Shown here: piece after piece, positions 15,887-23,849 of the stretch
How the letters are laid out: the number at the start of each line of letters is the position of its first letter
Position numbering within the stretch: position 1 is the stretch's first letter
Virus record (IMG/VR): IMGVR_UViG_3300030294_001236
Location: 1-39,082 of that record
Reading direction: 5' to 3' (one strand)
DNA from: a virus
Length of the DNA stretch: 39,082 bases
Notes under the pieces: model-generated
Seen by the model: only the letters and a program-made list of their open reading frames with translations
What the model was told of the DNA's origin: nothing
Database searches by the model: none
Made by a program: the position numbers and the translations under genes

Positions 15887-16993
15887 TCATCCTCTCGTTA
15901 AGAAGCCAGCCTTGCGCAGTGCCGCGAGTTGATCGCTCTGCTTGAGGTGGCCTAAGTTTTTATAATTGATTTTTTCTTTCGTTGGCGCAACTCCATTTCC
16001 CGGAGTCTCTGTCCTGGGCGGTTCTACTTGTGGTTTTGTTTGTGGAACTGGTATTGGCTTTGGTGGTGCTGCCGGAGCCGACAGAGCCGCTTTAACATAA
16101 TTCCAATGCGCTTCAAGTATATCGAGGTCTGCCGTGCTTGCATTTCCTGAAAAGAAGCGTTGTTTAGACGCCATGATAGCATTTGCTTTTGTAGCCCCTT
16201 CAGTTCCTTCCGCACCCATTTTAAATAAATAAGAATCGTAATTTTCATCTACTTGCTGCGATAAAGGATCTTGCTTCATCTGCTGGACAAAGGTTTCTAT
16301 CCGATTGCCAATTTGCTGACGTGAAATTTGCTGGCTGTTATGCTCAAGTGTCACTTTATTAAGTTCAAACTGATGTACAGGGTCGAATTGATTGAATCCG
16401 CCCGGTTCTAAACCTAGGTTTCGTTCTGTTTGTGCGACTACTGTACGATATTCCTGTTCGGCTTGCTGACTTGGCTTAACTTGTTGATTTGCTGGCGGCT
16501 GTGTTGCCGTTCCGGTACGTTGCTGTTCAAGCAAAATATCCAGTTGGCGGCGTTGGTCAGCCAGTTCCTGTGTTTTGCGGGTATAGTCTGCACCTTTTTG
16601 TGCAAGTTCAACCAGTTCGCTTTGCTTAACCTTTTTAACTTCACCATTTACTTTGATTTCAAACTCTGGATCTACAACCGGCGGCTGTTCTATGGGTTTA
16701 TCATTCGCAGGCGGTTCGGGCGTTTCTTCGGGCTTTGTCGAAAGTTCTGGTTTTTGTTGCCCTAAAAATCCGTTTTTCTTGAGAAATGCAAGCTGGTCAT
16801 CCGGCTGTTTGCTCTTGCTGAGCTCAGAATAATCAATCGGGCTGTCCTCTGGGGTTGCAGCCGGTGCATTCTGTGGCTCTGCCGGTGGTTCTGCCGCAGG
16901 TGTTTCCTGTGGTGCTGGTTCGCCTGCTGGTGCAGGTTCGCCATCATTGAATAACTGTAAATCGAAAATGAACTGCTCTTGGGCTTGGTTCAT
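15887..16993 (-). CDS. capsid scaffolding protein
   Basis: 368 residues. The N-terminus has FIFDLQLFNDGE (about 8-19), a motif common at the start of Firmicute phage head proteins. Residues 20-120 are Pro/Glu/Ala/Gln-rich and disordered. Residues 125-165 and 195-260 are charged helices likely to coil. It ends LAALRKAGFLTRG. The motif LKKNGFLG (about 70-77) resembles the C-terminal LRKAGFL. It lies between portal and capsid, as scaffolds do, and probably guides procapsid assembly then leaves. No protease gene sits next to it. Confidence 0.75.
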   Translation of the reverse strand: MNQAQEQFIFDLQLFNDGEPAPAGEPAPQETPAAEPPAEPQNAPAATPEDSPIDYSELSKSKQPDDQLAFLKKNGFLGQQKPELSTKPEETPEPPANDKPIEQPPVVDPEFEIKVNGEVKKVKQSELVELAQKGADYTRKTQELADQRRQLDILLEQQRTGTATQPPANQQVKPSQQAEQEYRTVVAQTERNLGLEPGGFNQFDPVHQFELNKVTLEHNSQQISRQQIGNRIETFVQQMKQDPLSQQVDENYDSYLFKMGAEGTEGATKANAIMASKQRFFSGNASTADLDILEAHWNYVKAALSAPAAPPKPIPVPQTKPQVEPPRTETPGNGVAPTKEKINYKNLGHLKQSDQLAALRKAGFLTRG

Positions 16994-17027
16994 AATGTAT
17001 CACTCCTTAAATTTTACATAAAAAATA

Positions 17028-17044
17028 GCAGGGGATTAGCCTGC
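17028..17044 (-). terminator. weak terminator or attenuator before the scaffold gene
   Basis: On the minus strand GCAGG / CCTGC form a 5-bp stem with a 7-nt loop, followed by TATTTTTT. It lies 34 bp before the scaffold start, so it may set portal-to-scaffold ratios. Confidence 0.5.
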
Positions 17045-17066
17045 CGCAGATAAGGACCGCCTCCTT

Positions 17067-17315
17067 TCACTCTCCCTGTTCTTTGATTGCCATTTTCCCT
17101 GTCGAAATATCTGTGTTTAACCCATTTTCCAAATCTTTCAGTGCAATTAAATGATATTTAAGTCTAGTCTCGTCATGGTTGGACTTGTCCTCCAACTGAC
17201 GGTATACTTCCACCCGCTGTTGGTTGAGCCATGGTGCTATTAGTTGCAGGGTTTCCTTGGCTCGCTGGGCTTTGTTTATTTGTTCTTGTAGCTGGATTTC
17301 CCGGGCTTCCGACAT
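17067..17315 (-). CDS. small phage protein overlapping the portal gene 3' end
   Basis: 82 residues starting MSEAREIQLQEQINKAQ, with AAGGGGG well placed before this ATG; an upstream in-frame ATG lacks such a site. The pattern of an N-terminal RAK/L helix, a central acidic-basic helix and a C-terminal STGKMA matches a small helical protein often found near phage portal or capsid genes. It overlaps the portal reading frame by 143 bp. The overlapped portal end is low-complexity, so the small gene may have been created by overprinting or the portal tail extended. Confidence 0.65.
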   Translation of the reverse strand: MSEAREIQLQEQINKAQRAKETLQLIAPWLNQQRVEVYRQLEDKSNHDETRLKYHLIALKDLENGLNTDISTGKMAIKEQGE

Positions 17316-19284
17316 TTGTATTCCCCCTTGTTGCTTCGGATTTAGCGTGAGCATCAACAGCTGCCTTTAGCGCATCTGTAGTGACTTGCTCTGTGAACAT
17401 ATCCTCGGACACCTCAAACCCTTGTTTCGCGTAATACTGCATCTTGATTTGCCACGGAGCATTATCAAGGTCGATCCGCATCGATTCGCTGATAGGATCA
17501 TCCTTCGGTGCTTCCTGTTGCTGCATCTTCTCCGGAGCGATAACAAAGTCATCCACGTTCTTATACCCGATTTCCTCAATCATACGTTTGGCACAGTTAT
17601 AGAACTGCTCTGGGCCAGCCATGCCGACTTGGGAAAGCTGTGTGATAATGCCTTGCAACATTTGAAGATTTTGAAGGTTGCTTTGTTTGGCTCCCGCTCC
17701 CATACCGGCATTTACGATAAGATCAAACTCACCAGTGAGGTCATCCGGCTTAATTGTCATTGGTCCATTGGTGAGACGGATAACCGTGTCCTCATCAATA
17801 AACATCTGATTAAGCTTTATGAGGAATCGGAACAAATCACTCATGCCAGTTTCAGCAAAGATACGAGCAATCAGCTCTAACCTCTGATTTGCCTGTTGCG
17901 TGATAATGTTGATGCCAGTTGCTGTTTTGTTCAGGCTGTTACTGTCCATGCCTTGATTATATTTTGTGATACCAGTTCTGTTTTCAGTTTGCTGGTCAAG
18001 ATACTCAAGCATGTTAAAGGTCCATGACTGTAATGGAGCCGCGGGTAATTGCTGCATACACTGATTAATCGGCTTATTAAAGCGAACAATCTGTTTAGCT
18101 TCGATAACATCGTTGACATCAACTAATCCAGTGACATCAACACCGACCTGGCTGTTATTGCTGAGTGCAAGATTATAAATCATTTGCCGCATGATTGCCG
18201 TCTTGCTATGCTGCATCTGAGCAATCAAATCGACAAAGCCAGCTTCTGGCCATATCTTATGTGGGTCAAGTCTAGGAGATAATGTAAAGAAAGGATGGCG
18301 CTCATACACGTTTTCTTCCATGCGAAGAATCACTCCATTGGATATAGTGATTATCATCGGTTTGAGTTGCCCATCCGGATCGTCACTCATATTCAGTGAT
18401 ACATAACACTCATACAACTCCACTTTCTTACGACCACTATCTGTTGAATTTACCGTTTCATTGATATTGTCGTTGTTCTTTTCGTCTAACGTTGTGTAGC
18501 TGGGCGGCTGAGCCTTTTCGGCTAACGTCTCAACGTTGTCATATAAGCCGCTTACTTGCTGCTTTCGCAGATAATCAATATTGACAATTTTTCTATGTGC
18601 CACAAAATCAGCATCTTCCAAATTGGTTGCATCTGGACTAAAACGGAACTCACTAGCCAATACGTTCATGATACGTGGCTGATTCTTACTAAGTGTTGGT
18701 CCTTCAAACACGATTAAAAAAGAACCCGTTGTCATGTCGGGCTCTACTGAAATGATTTTTATCTCTTTATCATTGGAAAACTCTTGGTATGCATCGGGTG
18801 ATAATGCGATTTGTTGCTGCATAACCTTGTATTCACGGTCCCAATCAACTTTGATAATGCCAAGGTTCGTAATCAATGCATCTTTGGCCCATTGATAGAA
18901 CTTCATGAAGAATTTGTTTTTCTCAAGCTGAAAATTGATAAGCTCCTGCATCTTTTCGGCTCGAGTATCATCATCATCCCCACCGTCTTCACCTTGTATA
19001 CTGACCACATCTGTACTACCGAAGAAGGTTTTCATCATAGAGGGCATGGTAGACTCAATGGTATCAGCAACATCCGTGCTGACCACATCAGAACGTTTCG
19101 ATAGCTTCGGGAATTTCTTGGCGTAATAGGCCGGTGATGCATGATAGATATCATAGCGTTCAATTACCTTGGGTTCGATTTCATCTTCATAATAGCGATT
19201 GGCTGCATCGATGTCTTGCTGTAGCTTATGCACGATCATCTCACGCTTGTCATCACTGATTTTGATGTTGTTGTATTTGCTCAT
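17173..19284 (-). CDS. portal protein
   Basis: 703 residues, the length of P22-type podovirus portals. Residues 1-75 hold DAANRYYEDEIEPKVIERYDIYHASP and a conserved SDVVSTDVADTIES. The centre has EFRFSPDATNLEDADFVAHRK and PFFTLSPRLDPHKIWPEAGFVDL. Residues 430-520 are the helical stem and wing (ATGINIITQQANQRLELIARIFAE). The last 50 residues are Gly/Asn/Ser/Pro-rich. AAGGAGGTG lies before the start. It forms the dodecameric DNA channel and docks terminase. The disordered tail overlaps the next gene. Confidence 0.88.
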   Translation of the reverse strand: MSKYNNIKISDDKREMIVHKLQQDIDAANRYYEDEIEPKVIERYDIYHASPAYYAKKFPKLSKRSDVVSTDVADTIESTMPSMMKTFFGSTDVVSIQGEDGGDDDDTRAEKMQELINFQLEKNKFFMKFYQWAKDALITNLGIIKVDWDREYKVMQQQIALSPDAYQEFSNDKEIKIISVEPDMTTGSFLIVFEGPTLSKNQPRIMNVLASEFRFSPDATNLEDADFVAHRKIVNIDYLRKQQVSGLYDNVETLAEKAQPPSYTTLDEKNNDNINETVNSTDSGRKKVELYECYVSLNMSDDPDGQLKPMIITISNGVILRMEENVYERHPFFTLSPRLDPHKIWPEAGFVDLIAQMQHSKTAIMRQMIYNLALSNNSQVGVDVTGLVDVNDVIEAKQIVRFNKPINQCMQQLPAAPLQSWTFNMLEYLDQQTENRTGITKYNQGMDSNSLNKTATGINIITQQANQRLELIARIFAETGMSDLFRFLIKLNQMFIDEDTVIRLTNGPMTIKPDDLTGEFDLIVNAGMGAGAKQSNLQNLQMLQGIITQLSQVGMAGPEQFYNCAKRMIEEIGYKNVDDFVIAPEKMQQQEAPKDDPISESMRIDLDNAPWQIKMQYYAKQGFEVSEDMFTEQVTTDALKAAVDAHAKSEATRGNTNVGSPGNPATRTNKQSPASQGNPATNSTMAQPTAGGSIPSVGGQVQP

Positions 19285-19420
19285 GATTCACCTCCTTTTC
19301 TAGCCGGTCGGCATAATCAAGTAGTTCATTCCATTTAACAAGCAATTCTTGCCAAGTCGAACCGCCAGGTATCAGCCGTATTGATTCTCTAAACTCTTTT
19401 ACATTCTGCGGTTTACCCAC
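19253..19420 (-). CDS. small protein between large terminase and portal
   Basis: 55 residues from a GTG at 19420 two bases past the terminase stop, with GGGGG upstream. The reading is (M)GKPQNVKEFRESIRLIPGG and ends HEQIQQHQNQ. It is charged and helical, with WQELLVKWNELLDYADRLEKE a likely coiled coil. It overlaps the portal start by 32 bp, suggesting coupling. An upstream ATG inside the terminase gene would give 105 residues but adds a basic stretch that looks spurious. Function unknown. Confidence 0.55.
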   Translation of the reverse strand: MGKPQNVKEFRESIRLIPGGSTWQELLVKWNELLDYADRLEKEVNHEQIQQHQNQ

Positions 19421-19421
19421 C

Positions 19422-20690
19422 TTACATCGCCCCCGCAATTGGTATGTTAACATTGCGCTGCCTGCCGCCCGTCCATCCCATTTCATTTTCAAGAGCATAA
19501 CGGATAGCATCGATAATATGATTGTTCTTGTCCTCCGGCTCTGGGAGCACATTACCGTCTTTATCTTCACGCCATTTATAGACCGTAAATTCGTTGATTG
19601 CTTCTTTCAGTCGGCAGTCAATGACGATCTGTAGCTTTTGCAGCCATTGGATGCCGAAATTAACACTATCCTTACCCTTAATTGCGGCAATAGCGGTAAT
19701 ACTGTAATTGCGAAGTTCTTGTATGCTCTTAGGCTCGCTACTATCGCAGGTAATAACTTCATCACCACACATATTACGAGCCTCAGCCGCCAATAAATCG
19801 TTAGTCATGCCAATACAATACTTGGCATCTAATACATACAAAACCATTTTTGCCCTGTCGTAATGGCAACGAACCGGGGCGGCAGGATCATTTGCATAGC
19901 CAAAGTCCAAGCCATTCTGAAAAGTTGCAAATGTCTTGGATATTTCTGTTAAATCTTCTGTTCTCCAATTTTTGAATATCACTTTACCTAACACTCCCCA
20001 ATCGCCGTCAGAGTACACGGCTTTATAATACGGATCAGTTTCATTTTCCAGTTCTTTGATATCACCCTCTGTGAGGAACTTATTATCACGATAGGTACTC
20101 TTGAAGATGCTTAAATCATCATCCTCATAGGACCGTGACTCGTCATCCCAACGGCCTTGGAAATACTCTTTATAAATCCAATGCGTTTTATACACCGGAT
20201 TAAACGAGAGAATGATGCGCTTCTTTACCTTCGAACGCCCACGCAGACGTTTCTTGAGCTGCTTAACATCCTTGTATTCAGTCTCTGTAGCTTCTTCTAC
20301 CCAAATGTCAGTGATAACGCCTTTTGCTGGTGTGATGGACTTTATCTTTTCGACATCGTCCAATCCAGCGAAAAGAATCTGGTATCCATTCGGGGCAGTG
20401 ATAACAAAATCAGATTTGTTGACATGAAAAAAGCGACCCACATTAAAAAATGAGATCGCCTTGGTTATTTCATTGAATACTGATTTTCGGACTGTCTGCG
20501 CAACCTTACGCAATACAAGATAGTTATGCCCGCCTGCAATCATATCTAAGATGACTCGTTGTGCAAGGAAATACGACTTGCCAGAAGATGAACCACCATA
20601 ATAGATTTGTGTACGCTTATCGCACCCTAAATATTGAAAATAACAATCATTGAAGATGCGTTTGTCGATTTTGAGTTTAATCTTCGCCAT
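19422..20690 (-). CDS. terL: terminase large subunit
   Basis: 422 residues. Walker A-like GGSSSGKS (32-39), Walker B VITDIWVEEA (125-134) with the catalytic acid following, and the nuclease domain starting DFGYANDPAAP (Asp262). These are the marks of PBSX/SPP1-type large terminases (Terminase_3). It cuts and pumps phage DNA into the procapsid using ATP. The start overlaps the small terminase stop by 14 bp. Confidence 0.92.
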   Translation of the reverse strand: MAKIKLKIDKRIFNDCYFQYLGCDKRTQIYYGGSSSGKSYFLAQRVILDMIAGGHNYLVLRKVAQTVRKSVFNEITKAISFFNVGRFFHVNKSDFVITAPNGYQILFAGLDDVEKIKSITPAKGVITDIWVEEATETEYKDVKQLKKRLRGRSKVKKRIILSFNPVYKTHWIYKEYFQGRWDDESRSYEDDDLSIFKSTYRDNKFLTEGDIKELENETDPYYKAVYSDGDWGVLGKVIFKNWRTEDLTEISKTFATFQNGLDFGYANDPAAPVRCHYDRAKMVLYVLDAKYCIGMTNDLLAAEARNMCGDEVITCDSSEPKSIQELRNYSITAIAAIKGKDSVNFGIQWLQKLQIVIDCRLKEAINEFTVYKWREDKDGNVLPEPEDKNNHIIDAIRYALENEMGWTGGRQRNVNIPIAGAM

Positions 20691-21336
20691 CGGATAACGT
20701 CACCTCAATTACTGTATCATCACTCATATTATCATTCACCTTGTGTTTAGCCTGCAATAGTTCAAGCTTTTGGAGTTCAATATCCAGTTTAGCTGCATCC
20801 ATTCGCTCTTTCTGTAACTGGGCTTCTATCTTACGTACTAGGTCGAGTCCCTTTTGGATAGCTTGCTCGTAAAAATCATCCTTGAGGCTATAGTCGTAAG
20901 GACCATCACTGCTTGCCATAACCCCGCGCATTCTCTGTTGTTGTTGTTCACGGATCAGTCGATTGACTTTATACCGTGCAACTTGCAGTTCATATTCCAA
21001 ACTATTTATTTGCCCAGACTCTTCAAGCAGGTCCATATCGCCATCTGGAATAATACGAGCAAAGAGGCCATGGGTCACAGCGTTATTATTACCTGGTGGC
21101 GCGTGACCACCTTTATTCCCTTTGGCATACTGATTGCCAACCGGGGCTGGCTTTGGCGCCTTCTTTTTTGTGTGCACACCTTTTTCATTTTGTGTGCACA
21201 CCTTTTTTGACCAGCTATACCTAGTTTTCCATGATTTGACCGTATTTAGAGTGACCCCATATTTCTCCGCGATCTCTTTATATTTAAGCCCTGCGATGTA
21301 GTCCTGCTCGGCCTGCTGTCTTTTGTCGTTGCTCAC
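20677..21336 (-). CDS. terS: terminase small subunit
   Basis: 219 residues. The N-terminal helix-turn-helix DYIAGLKYKEIAEKYGVTLNTVKSWK (about 12-37) precedes a basic linker with VGNQYAKGNKGGHAPPGNNNAV (about 67-88), a motif of PBSX-type small terminases. Residues 105-205 are coiled coil for oligomerisation. It recognises phage DNA and hands it to the large subunit. The gene itself holds two GTGTGCACAC palindromes that could be its packaging site. Confidence 0.85.
   Translation of the reverse strand: MSNDKRQQAEQDYIAGLKYKEIAEKYGVTLNTVKSWKTRYSWSKKVCTQNEKGVHTKKKAPKPAPVGNQYAKGNKGGHAPPGNNNAVTHGLFARIIPDGDMDLLEESGQINSLEYELQVARYKVNRLIREQQQQRMRGVMASSDGPYDYSLKDDFYEQAIQKGLDLVRKIEAQLQKERMDAAKLDIELQKLELLQAKHKVNDNMSDDTVIEVTLSDGED
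21166..21207. repeat. two 20-bp direct repeats with GTGTGCACAC palindromes in terS
   Basis: The 20-bp unit TTTTGTGTGCACACCTTTTT occurs at 21166-21185 and 21188-21207. The offset of 22 bp is about two helical turns and is not a multiple of 3, so the copies are read in different codon frames. The conservation is therefore at DNA level. A pac site or other binding site is the natural guess. Confidence 0.75.
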
Positions 21337-21381
21337 ATAATCACCACCACCTCATTGAGTGTTCGTTTTGTTTTTAGGCTC

Positions 21382-21741
21382 TCAGCTTAAACAGTCTGTA
21401 AGCCCAGCAGTCTTTAACGCATTGTTTATCTTCGGTAGCTGATAAGCAAACCAGTCAACTGCTGTCTCTTCTTGTCCGTACGTCTTATGCTCCCAGTTCT
21501 CTGCTAAGCCACTTTCAAACATAAACGCGTGGATAAGCTCATGTCGTATATTTTTTTGGATGTAAAACAATGGATCATGAAAATCGCAATCATCTTGATA
21601 ATTATATACAACGATTTTTTTACTCGTCTTATCACAATATCCATCACAATCTTTTAGCAGTTTGTCGCTACTCTTATCTTTAAATTCTAGTGTATACATT
21701 GCCCCTAAAACATATATTCCATATGACTTTTCTAAATCCAT
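21382..21741 (-). CDS. HExxH zinc metallopeptidase-like protein
   Basis: 119 residues. HELIHAFMFESGLA (67-80) with a downstream EETAVDWFA (91-99) gives two His and a later Glu as likely zinc ligands, as in small phage and ICE metallopeptidases. Neutral cysteines occur at 32, 36 and 52. It is the first gene of the late operon, 45 bp before the small terminase. The substrate is unknown. It is common at this position in Firmicute phages. Confidence 0.7.
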   Translation of the reverse strand: MDLEKSYGIYVLGAMYTLEFKDKSSDKLLKDCDGYCDKTSKKIVVYNYQDDCDFHDPLFYIQKNIRHELIHAFMFESGLAENWEHKTYGQEETAVDWFAYQLPKINNALKTAGLTDCLS

Positions 21742-21845
21742 TAGTAACCCCCTCTCTTTTAATATGATTTACTTTCAAAAGTTGCTTTTAAAGTAATCAC
21801 GCACCTTTATGCAAATTTCGCAAGCATGATTCCATATAACACAAA
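21742..21845 (-). promoter_or_regulatory. late operon control region
   Basis: About 100 bp between the terminator and the first late gene. It holds an inverted repeat TTACTTT...AAAGTAA (21769-21796) with an inner palindrome ACTTTCAAAAGT (21771-21782), and a second dyad TGCAAATTTCGCA (21810-21822). No good -35/-10 pair is seen on the minus strand, which fits a promoter that needs an activator such as the adjacent ArpU-like protein. The binding sites are inferred. Confidence 0.45.
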
Positions 21846-21872
21846 AGCCGCTCACACATTTCGTAAGCGGCT
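21846..21872 (-). terminator. early operon terminator
   Basis: AGCCGCT / AGCGGCT form a 7-bp stem with a 13-nt loop. On the minus strand it is followed by TTTTGTG. It lies 119 bp after the ArpU-like gene, separating early from late transcription. Confidence 0.6.
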
Positions 21873-21990
21873 CATTTATAAACTTTTGATAATATTATTA
21901 TAGCACCGTAAACCCTTGAAAAACGGAAGTAAAAGGGAAGTATCTGACCGTGAAAATGCTGTCATTTTGCTGTGAAAAATCACCATCAAC

Positions 21991-22500
21991 TTATCCACAG
22001 AATACAAAGCGCAGCTGTTCCGGTCGGGCGACTGATCCAAACATCATAAAAGCAATCTCTTTAACCGCCTTATTTCCCCTCTCACGCGCCCATTTTTCCG
22101 TATAGTACATTTCATTACCTAACTCCATCCAACTCCTTCTATCGAAGAAATAGCCCACAACAAGCCTACGCTCCGTATCAGCTAGCCCCGCTATCGACCG
22201 ATCAACCTTCTTAATTAGGCGTTGAAGTACAGCTATGTTCATATCGATATTTTCAATCTCTTTTTTTATTTTAATGCGCCGATCTGCCGCCGCTTCCGTT
22301 TGATTTAATTCGGATGATCCACCGCCTGGTTCGTCTCCGTATTTAGCGATCGATACAGAAAAATCATTCAACATCTTAATCTGTGCCTCTTTTTCCTCTT
22401 CCAAGTTCAAAATAGTGACTTTGAACTGGTTGTATTTCCGCAAATACTTTCGTACCGATCCCACATAATCGTTGTATTCGTTCAAACTTCCCACCCCCAT
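21991..22500 (-). CDS. ArpU/RinA-type late transcription regulator
   Basis: 169 residues. The C-terminal half, ADTERRLVVGYFFDRRSWMELGNEMYYTEKWARERGNKAVKEI in three helices (about 107-150), is a sigma-70 region-4-like helix-turn-helix as in the ArpU/DUF1492 phage regulators. The N-terminal 100 residues are coiled coil. Position as the last early gene, directly before the late operon, is the standard place of this family. It should activate late transcription from the region at 21742-21845. Confidence 0.75.
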   Translation of the reverse strand: MGVGSLNEYNDYVGSVRKYLRKYNQFKVTILNLEEEKEAQIKMLNDFSVSIAKYGDEPGGGSSELNQTEAAADRRIKIKKEIENIDMNIAVLQRLIKKVDRSIAGLADTERRLVVGYFFDRRSWMELGNEMYYTEKWARERGNKAVKEIAFMMFGSVARPEQLRFVFCG

Positions 22501-22514
22501 AATAAACGCACATC

Positions 22515-22537
22515 AAGGACGGCTCATCACCGTCCTT
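22515..22537 (+). terminator. plus-strand terminator hairpin within the early operon
   Basis: AAGGACGG / CCGTCCTT form a perfect 8-bp stem with a 7-nt loop, followed by four more T's on the plus strand. All surrounding genes are on the minus strand, where the hairpin has only an upstream A-run. Confidence 0.65.
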
Positions 22538-22549
22538 TTTTAGATCTAT

Positions 22550-22843
22550 TTATTCAACTGATTCATAGGTTTTTTCAAATATATCTGGCTTGCAAGGATA
22601 AAGCTCACCATTTACACCTTGAATAATATAATCATTAAGGCTTGCATGATGGATTCCCTCAAGTGTTTTTATAAACAATTCACAAGGTGGACTATCAGCA
22701 TCGAATGAATCAAAAAACATGATTCCCTTTTCCACTGCCGAAGCTGCCCACTCAGGTACATAATAATTTCCGTCTTTTGTTACAAAATCACCATCAAACT
22801 GAAAAGCCTCAATCACTACTGGTTTCTTACGATACTTTGCCAT
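22550..22843 (-). CDS. conserved phage hypothetical protein (MxKYRKKPVVIEAFQ family)
   Basis: 97 residues. The start MAKYRKKPVVIEAFQFDG, the middle W(A)ASAVEKG and the C-terminal NGELYPCKPDIFEKTYE form a pattern seen in many phages of Firmicutes and Proteobacteria. No function is established that I know of. It is a compact beta-rich domain without membrane segments. It lies in the small-gene cluster at the end of the early operon. Confidence 0.75.
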   Translation of the reverse strand: MAKYRKKPVVIEAFQFDGDFVTKDGNYYVPEWAASAVEKGIMFFDSFDADSPPCELFIKTLEGIHHASLNDYIIQGVNGELYPCKPDIFEKTYESVE

Positions 22844-22859
22844 AAATAATCTCTCCCTT

Positions 22860-22976
22860 TTATCGATATTCTTTTCCGGTTTTTGTATTCTTCAACGCAA
22901 TGCGCCCCACGATCTCAAACCCTGCTGCCCCAAACATTGCTCTAGCCGCCTTAATCAGTGGATTGAGTATGTCCAT
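22860..22976 (-). CDS. 38-residue hypothetical protein
   Basis: Starts MDILNPLIKAARAMFGAAG and ends NTKTGKEYR. AAGGAA lies 9 bases before the ATG. An amphipathic helix (about 3-20) is followed by a basic tail. It overlaps the end of the upstream DUF3789-like gene by 26 bp and ends 17 bp before the next gene. It fits the tightly packed order of this region, but is short and could be spurious. Confidence 0.45.
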   Translation of the reverse strand: MDILNPLIKAARAMFGAAGFEIVGRIALKNTKTGKEYR

Positions 22977-23163
22977 GATTTAATTCCTTACTGACGTTTT
23001 TAATGGCTTTACACGCGGTCGGGTCTTTACACCCGCTGCCATTTCTATTTAGATTGCTGTCCCCCATCGTATCCCCTCTTTTCGCAGCCCCACACAATGA
23101 AGCTGCAACTAATCCAATTGTTCCACCAGCCATAAACACTGCAAGAATTATTTTCCAATCCAT
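22951..23163 (-). CDS. DUF3789-like small membrane protein
   Basis: 70 residues. MDWKIILAVFMAGGTIGLVA is a membrane segment, followed by ASLCGAAKRGD, matching the short DUF3789 proteins (membrane anchor, then LC-x-AAK) of Firmicute phages. The C-terminal 40 residues are polar, with two Cys (CKDPTAC). Function unknown. Confidence 0.6.
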   Translation of the reverse strand: MDWKIILAVFMAGGTIGLVAASLCGAAKRGDTMGDSNLNRNGSGCKDPTACKAIKNVSKELNHGHTQSTD

Positions 23164-23177
23164 TCCGAAGCCTCCTC

Positions 23178-23453
23178 TTAATCAACATTCAATCCGGCTT
23201 GCTTTTTAAAAAAATCAACACTGACTTTTACGCATTTTTCTATTTCCTTGGCGCTTTGTTCACAATTATTGCAGTCTCCGTATGAATTACAGCAGGTAGC
23301 CTCTTTAGCTTGTAATTTTAGTGCTCTTTCATACTTTGGCTGATTTTGAATAGCTTCAATGCCTTTGGACAATGCCATCATTTCTTCGTCATCATCTCGC
23401 AAGTCTCCATGAGCTGAAAGCATCCCTTTTAATATTTCTGCATAATCCATCAT
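23178..23453 (-). CDS. hypothetical Cys-rich protein
   Basis: 91 residues starting MMDYAEILKGMLSAHGDLRD. Cys at CCNSYGDCNNCEQ (about 53-65) and at 73 could bind a metal. The first half is acidic and helical. The start overlaps the stop of the next upstream small gene (ATGA). Similar Cys-bearing small proteins with KLQAKEATCC-type segments are common in phage early regions, but no function is known to me. Confidence 0.6.
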   Translation of the reverse strand: MMDYAEILKGMLSAHGDLRDDDEEMMALSKGIEAIQNQPKYERALKLQAKEATCCNSYGDCNNCEQSAKEIEKCVKVSVDFFKKQAGLNVD

Positions 23454-23617
23454 TCATCCACCCACTTTTTACCTGTTTCATCTTCATATGCATCTGCTGC
23501 AAGATCGCACCCGCCACCTTCGCATGATGAATTTGGATATCCTTGATGTAATGGTTCATCTCCATACTCAGTACATGCGCAATATTTACAAATAGGCAAT
23601 GGATAATCATATTTCAT
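23450..23617 (-). CDS. 55-residue Cys-rich hypothetical protein
   Basis: Starts MKYDYPLPICKYCACTEYG and ends TGKKWVDE. CKYCAC (10-15) plus Cys32 and Cys37 suggest a zinc-ribbon-like fold. AAGGTG is well placed before the ATG. It overlaps the upstream gene by 11 bp and the downstream gene by ATGA. The longer reading in another frame here (23392-23610) is discarded because it lacks a ribosome site and crosses this gene. Confidence 0.65.
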   Translation of the reverse strand: MKYDYPLPICKYCACTEYGDEPLHQGYPNSSCEGGGCDLAADAYEDETGKKWVDE

Positions 23618-23825
23618 TATTTTGCACCTTCAGTTTATCTTTAAAATCTGTTACCACCATTTTACTATTTTCTGCCGTAGCATTATATTCGTGATCGCAT
23701 TCATTGCAATAAACTGGGAAAGTTTGATTTTTAACCTCCTCCATTGTTTCTCCATCGTCTAGCTGCCAACAAGATGTGCTATCTTCACCGCATTTAGGAC
23801 AAGTCCAACCGATTGTTAAAACCAT
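23607..23825 (-). CDS. zinc-ribbon hypothetical protein
   Basis: 72 residues from the ATG at 23825, which has AAAGGA upstream; an ATG eight codons earlier at 23849 directly abuts the previous stop and is the alternative. CPKCGEDS and YCNECDHEY form a four-Cys zinc ribbon. Between them is an acidic stretch. It probably binds nucleic acid or protein; role unknown. Confidence 0.65.
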   Translation of the reverse strand: MVLTIGWTCPKCGEDSTSCWQLDDGETMEEVKNQTFPVYCNECDHEYNATAENSKMVVTDFKDKLKVQNNEI

Positions 23826-23849
23826 TTTTAACAAATCCTTTCTTCCCAT

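Noticed and set aside
21852-21863. ACACATTTCGT within the early terminator loop, matching one operator
   Set aside because: Only one half of the palindrome is present; the likeness is probably chance.
23392-23610. 72-residue open frame over the Cys-rich small genes
   Set aside because: It has no ribosome site and overlaps a better frame (23450-23617) with coupled start and stop.
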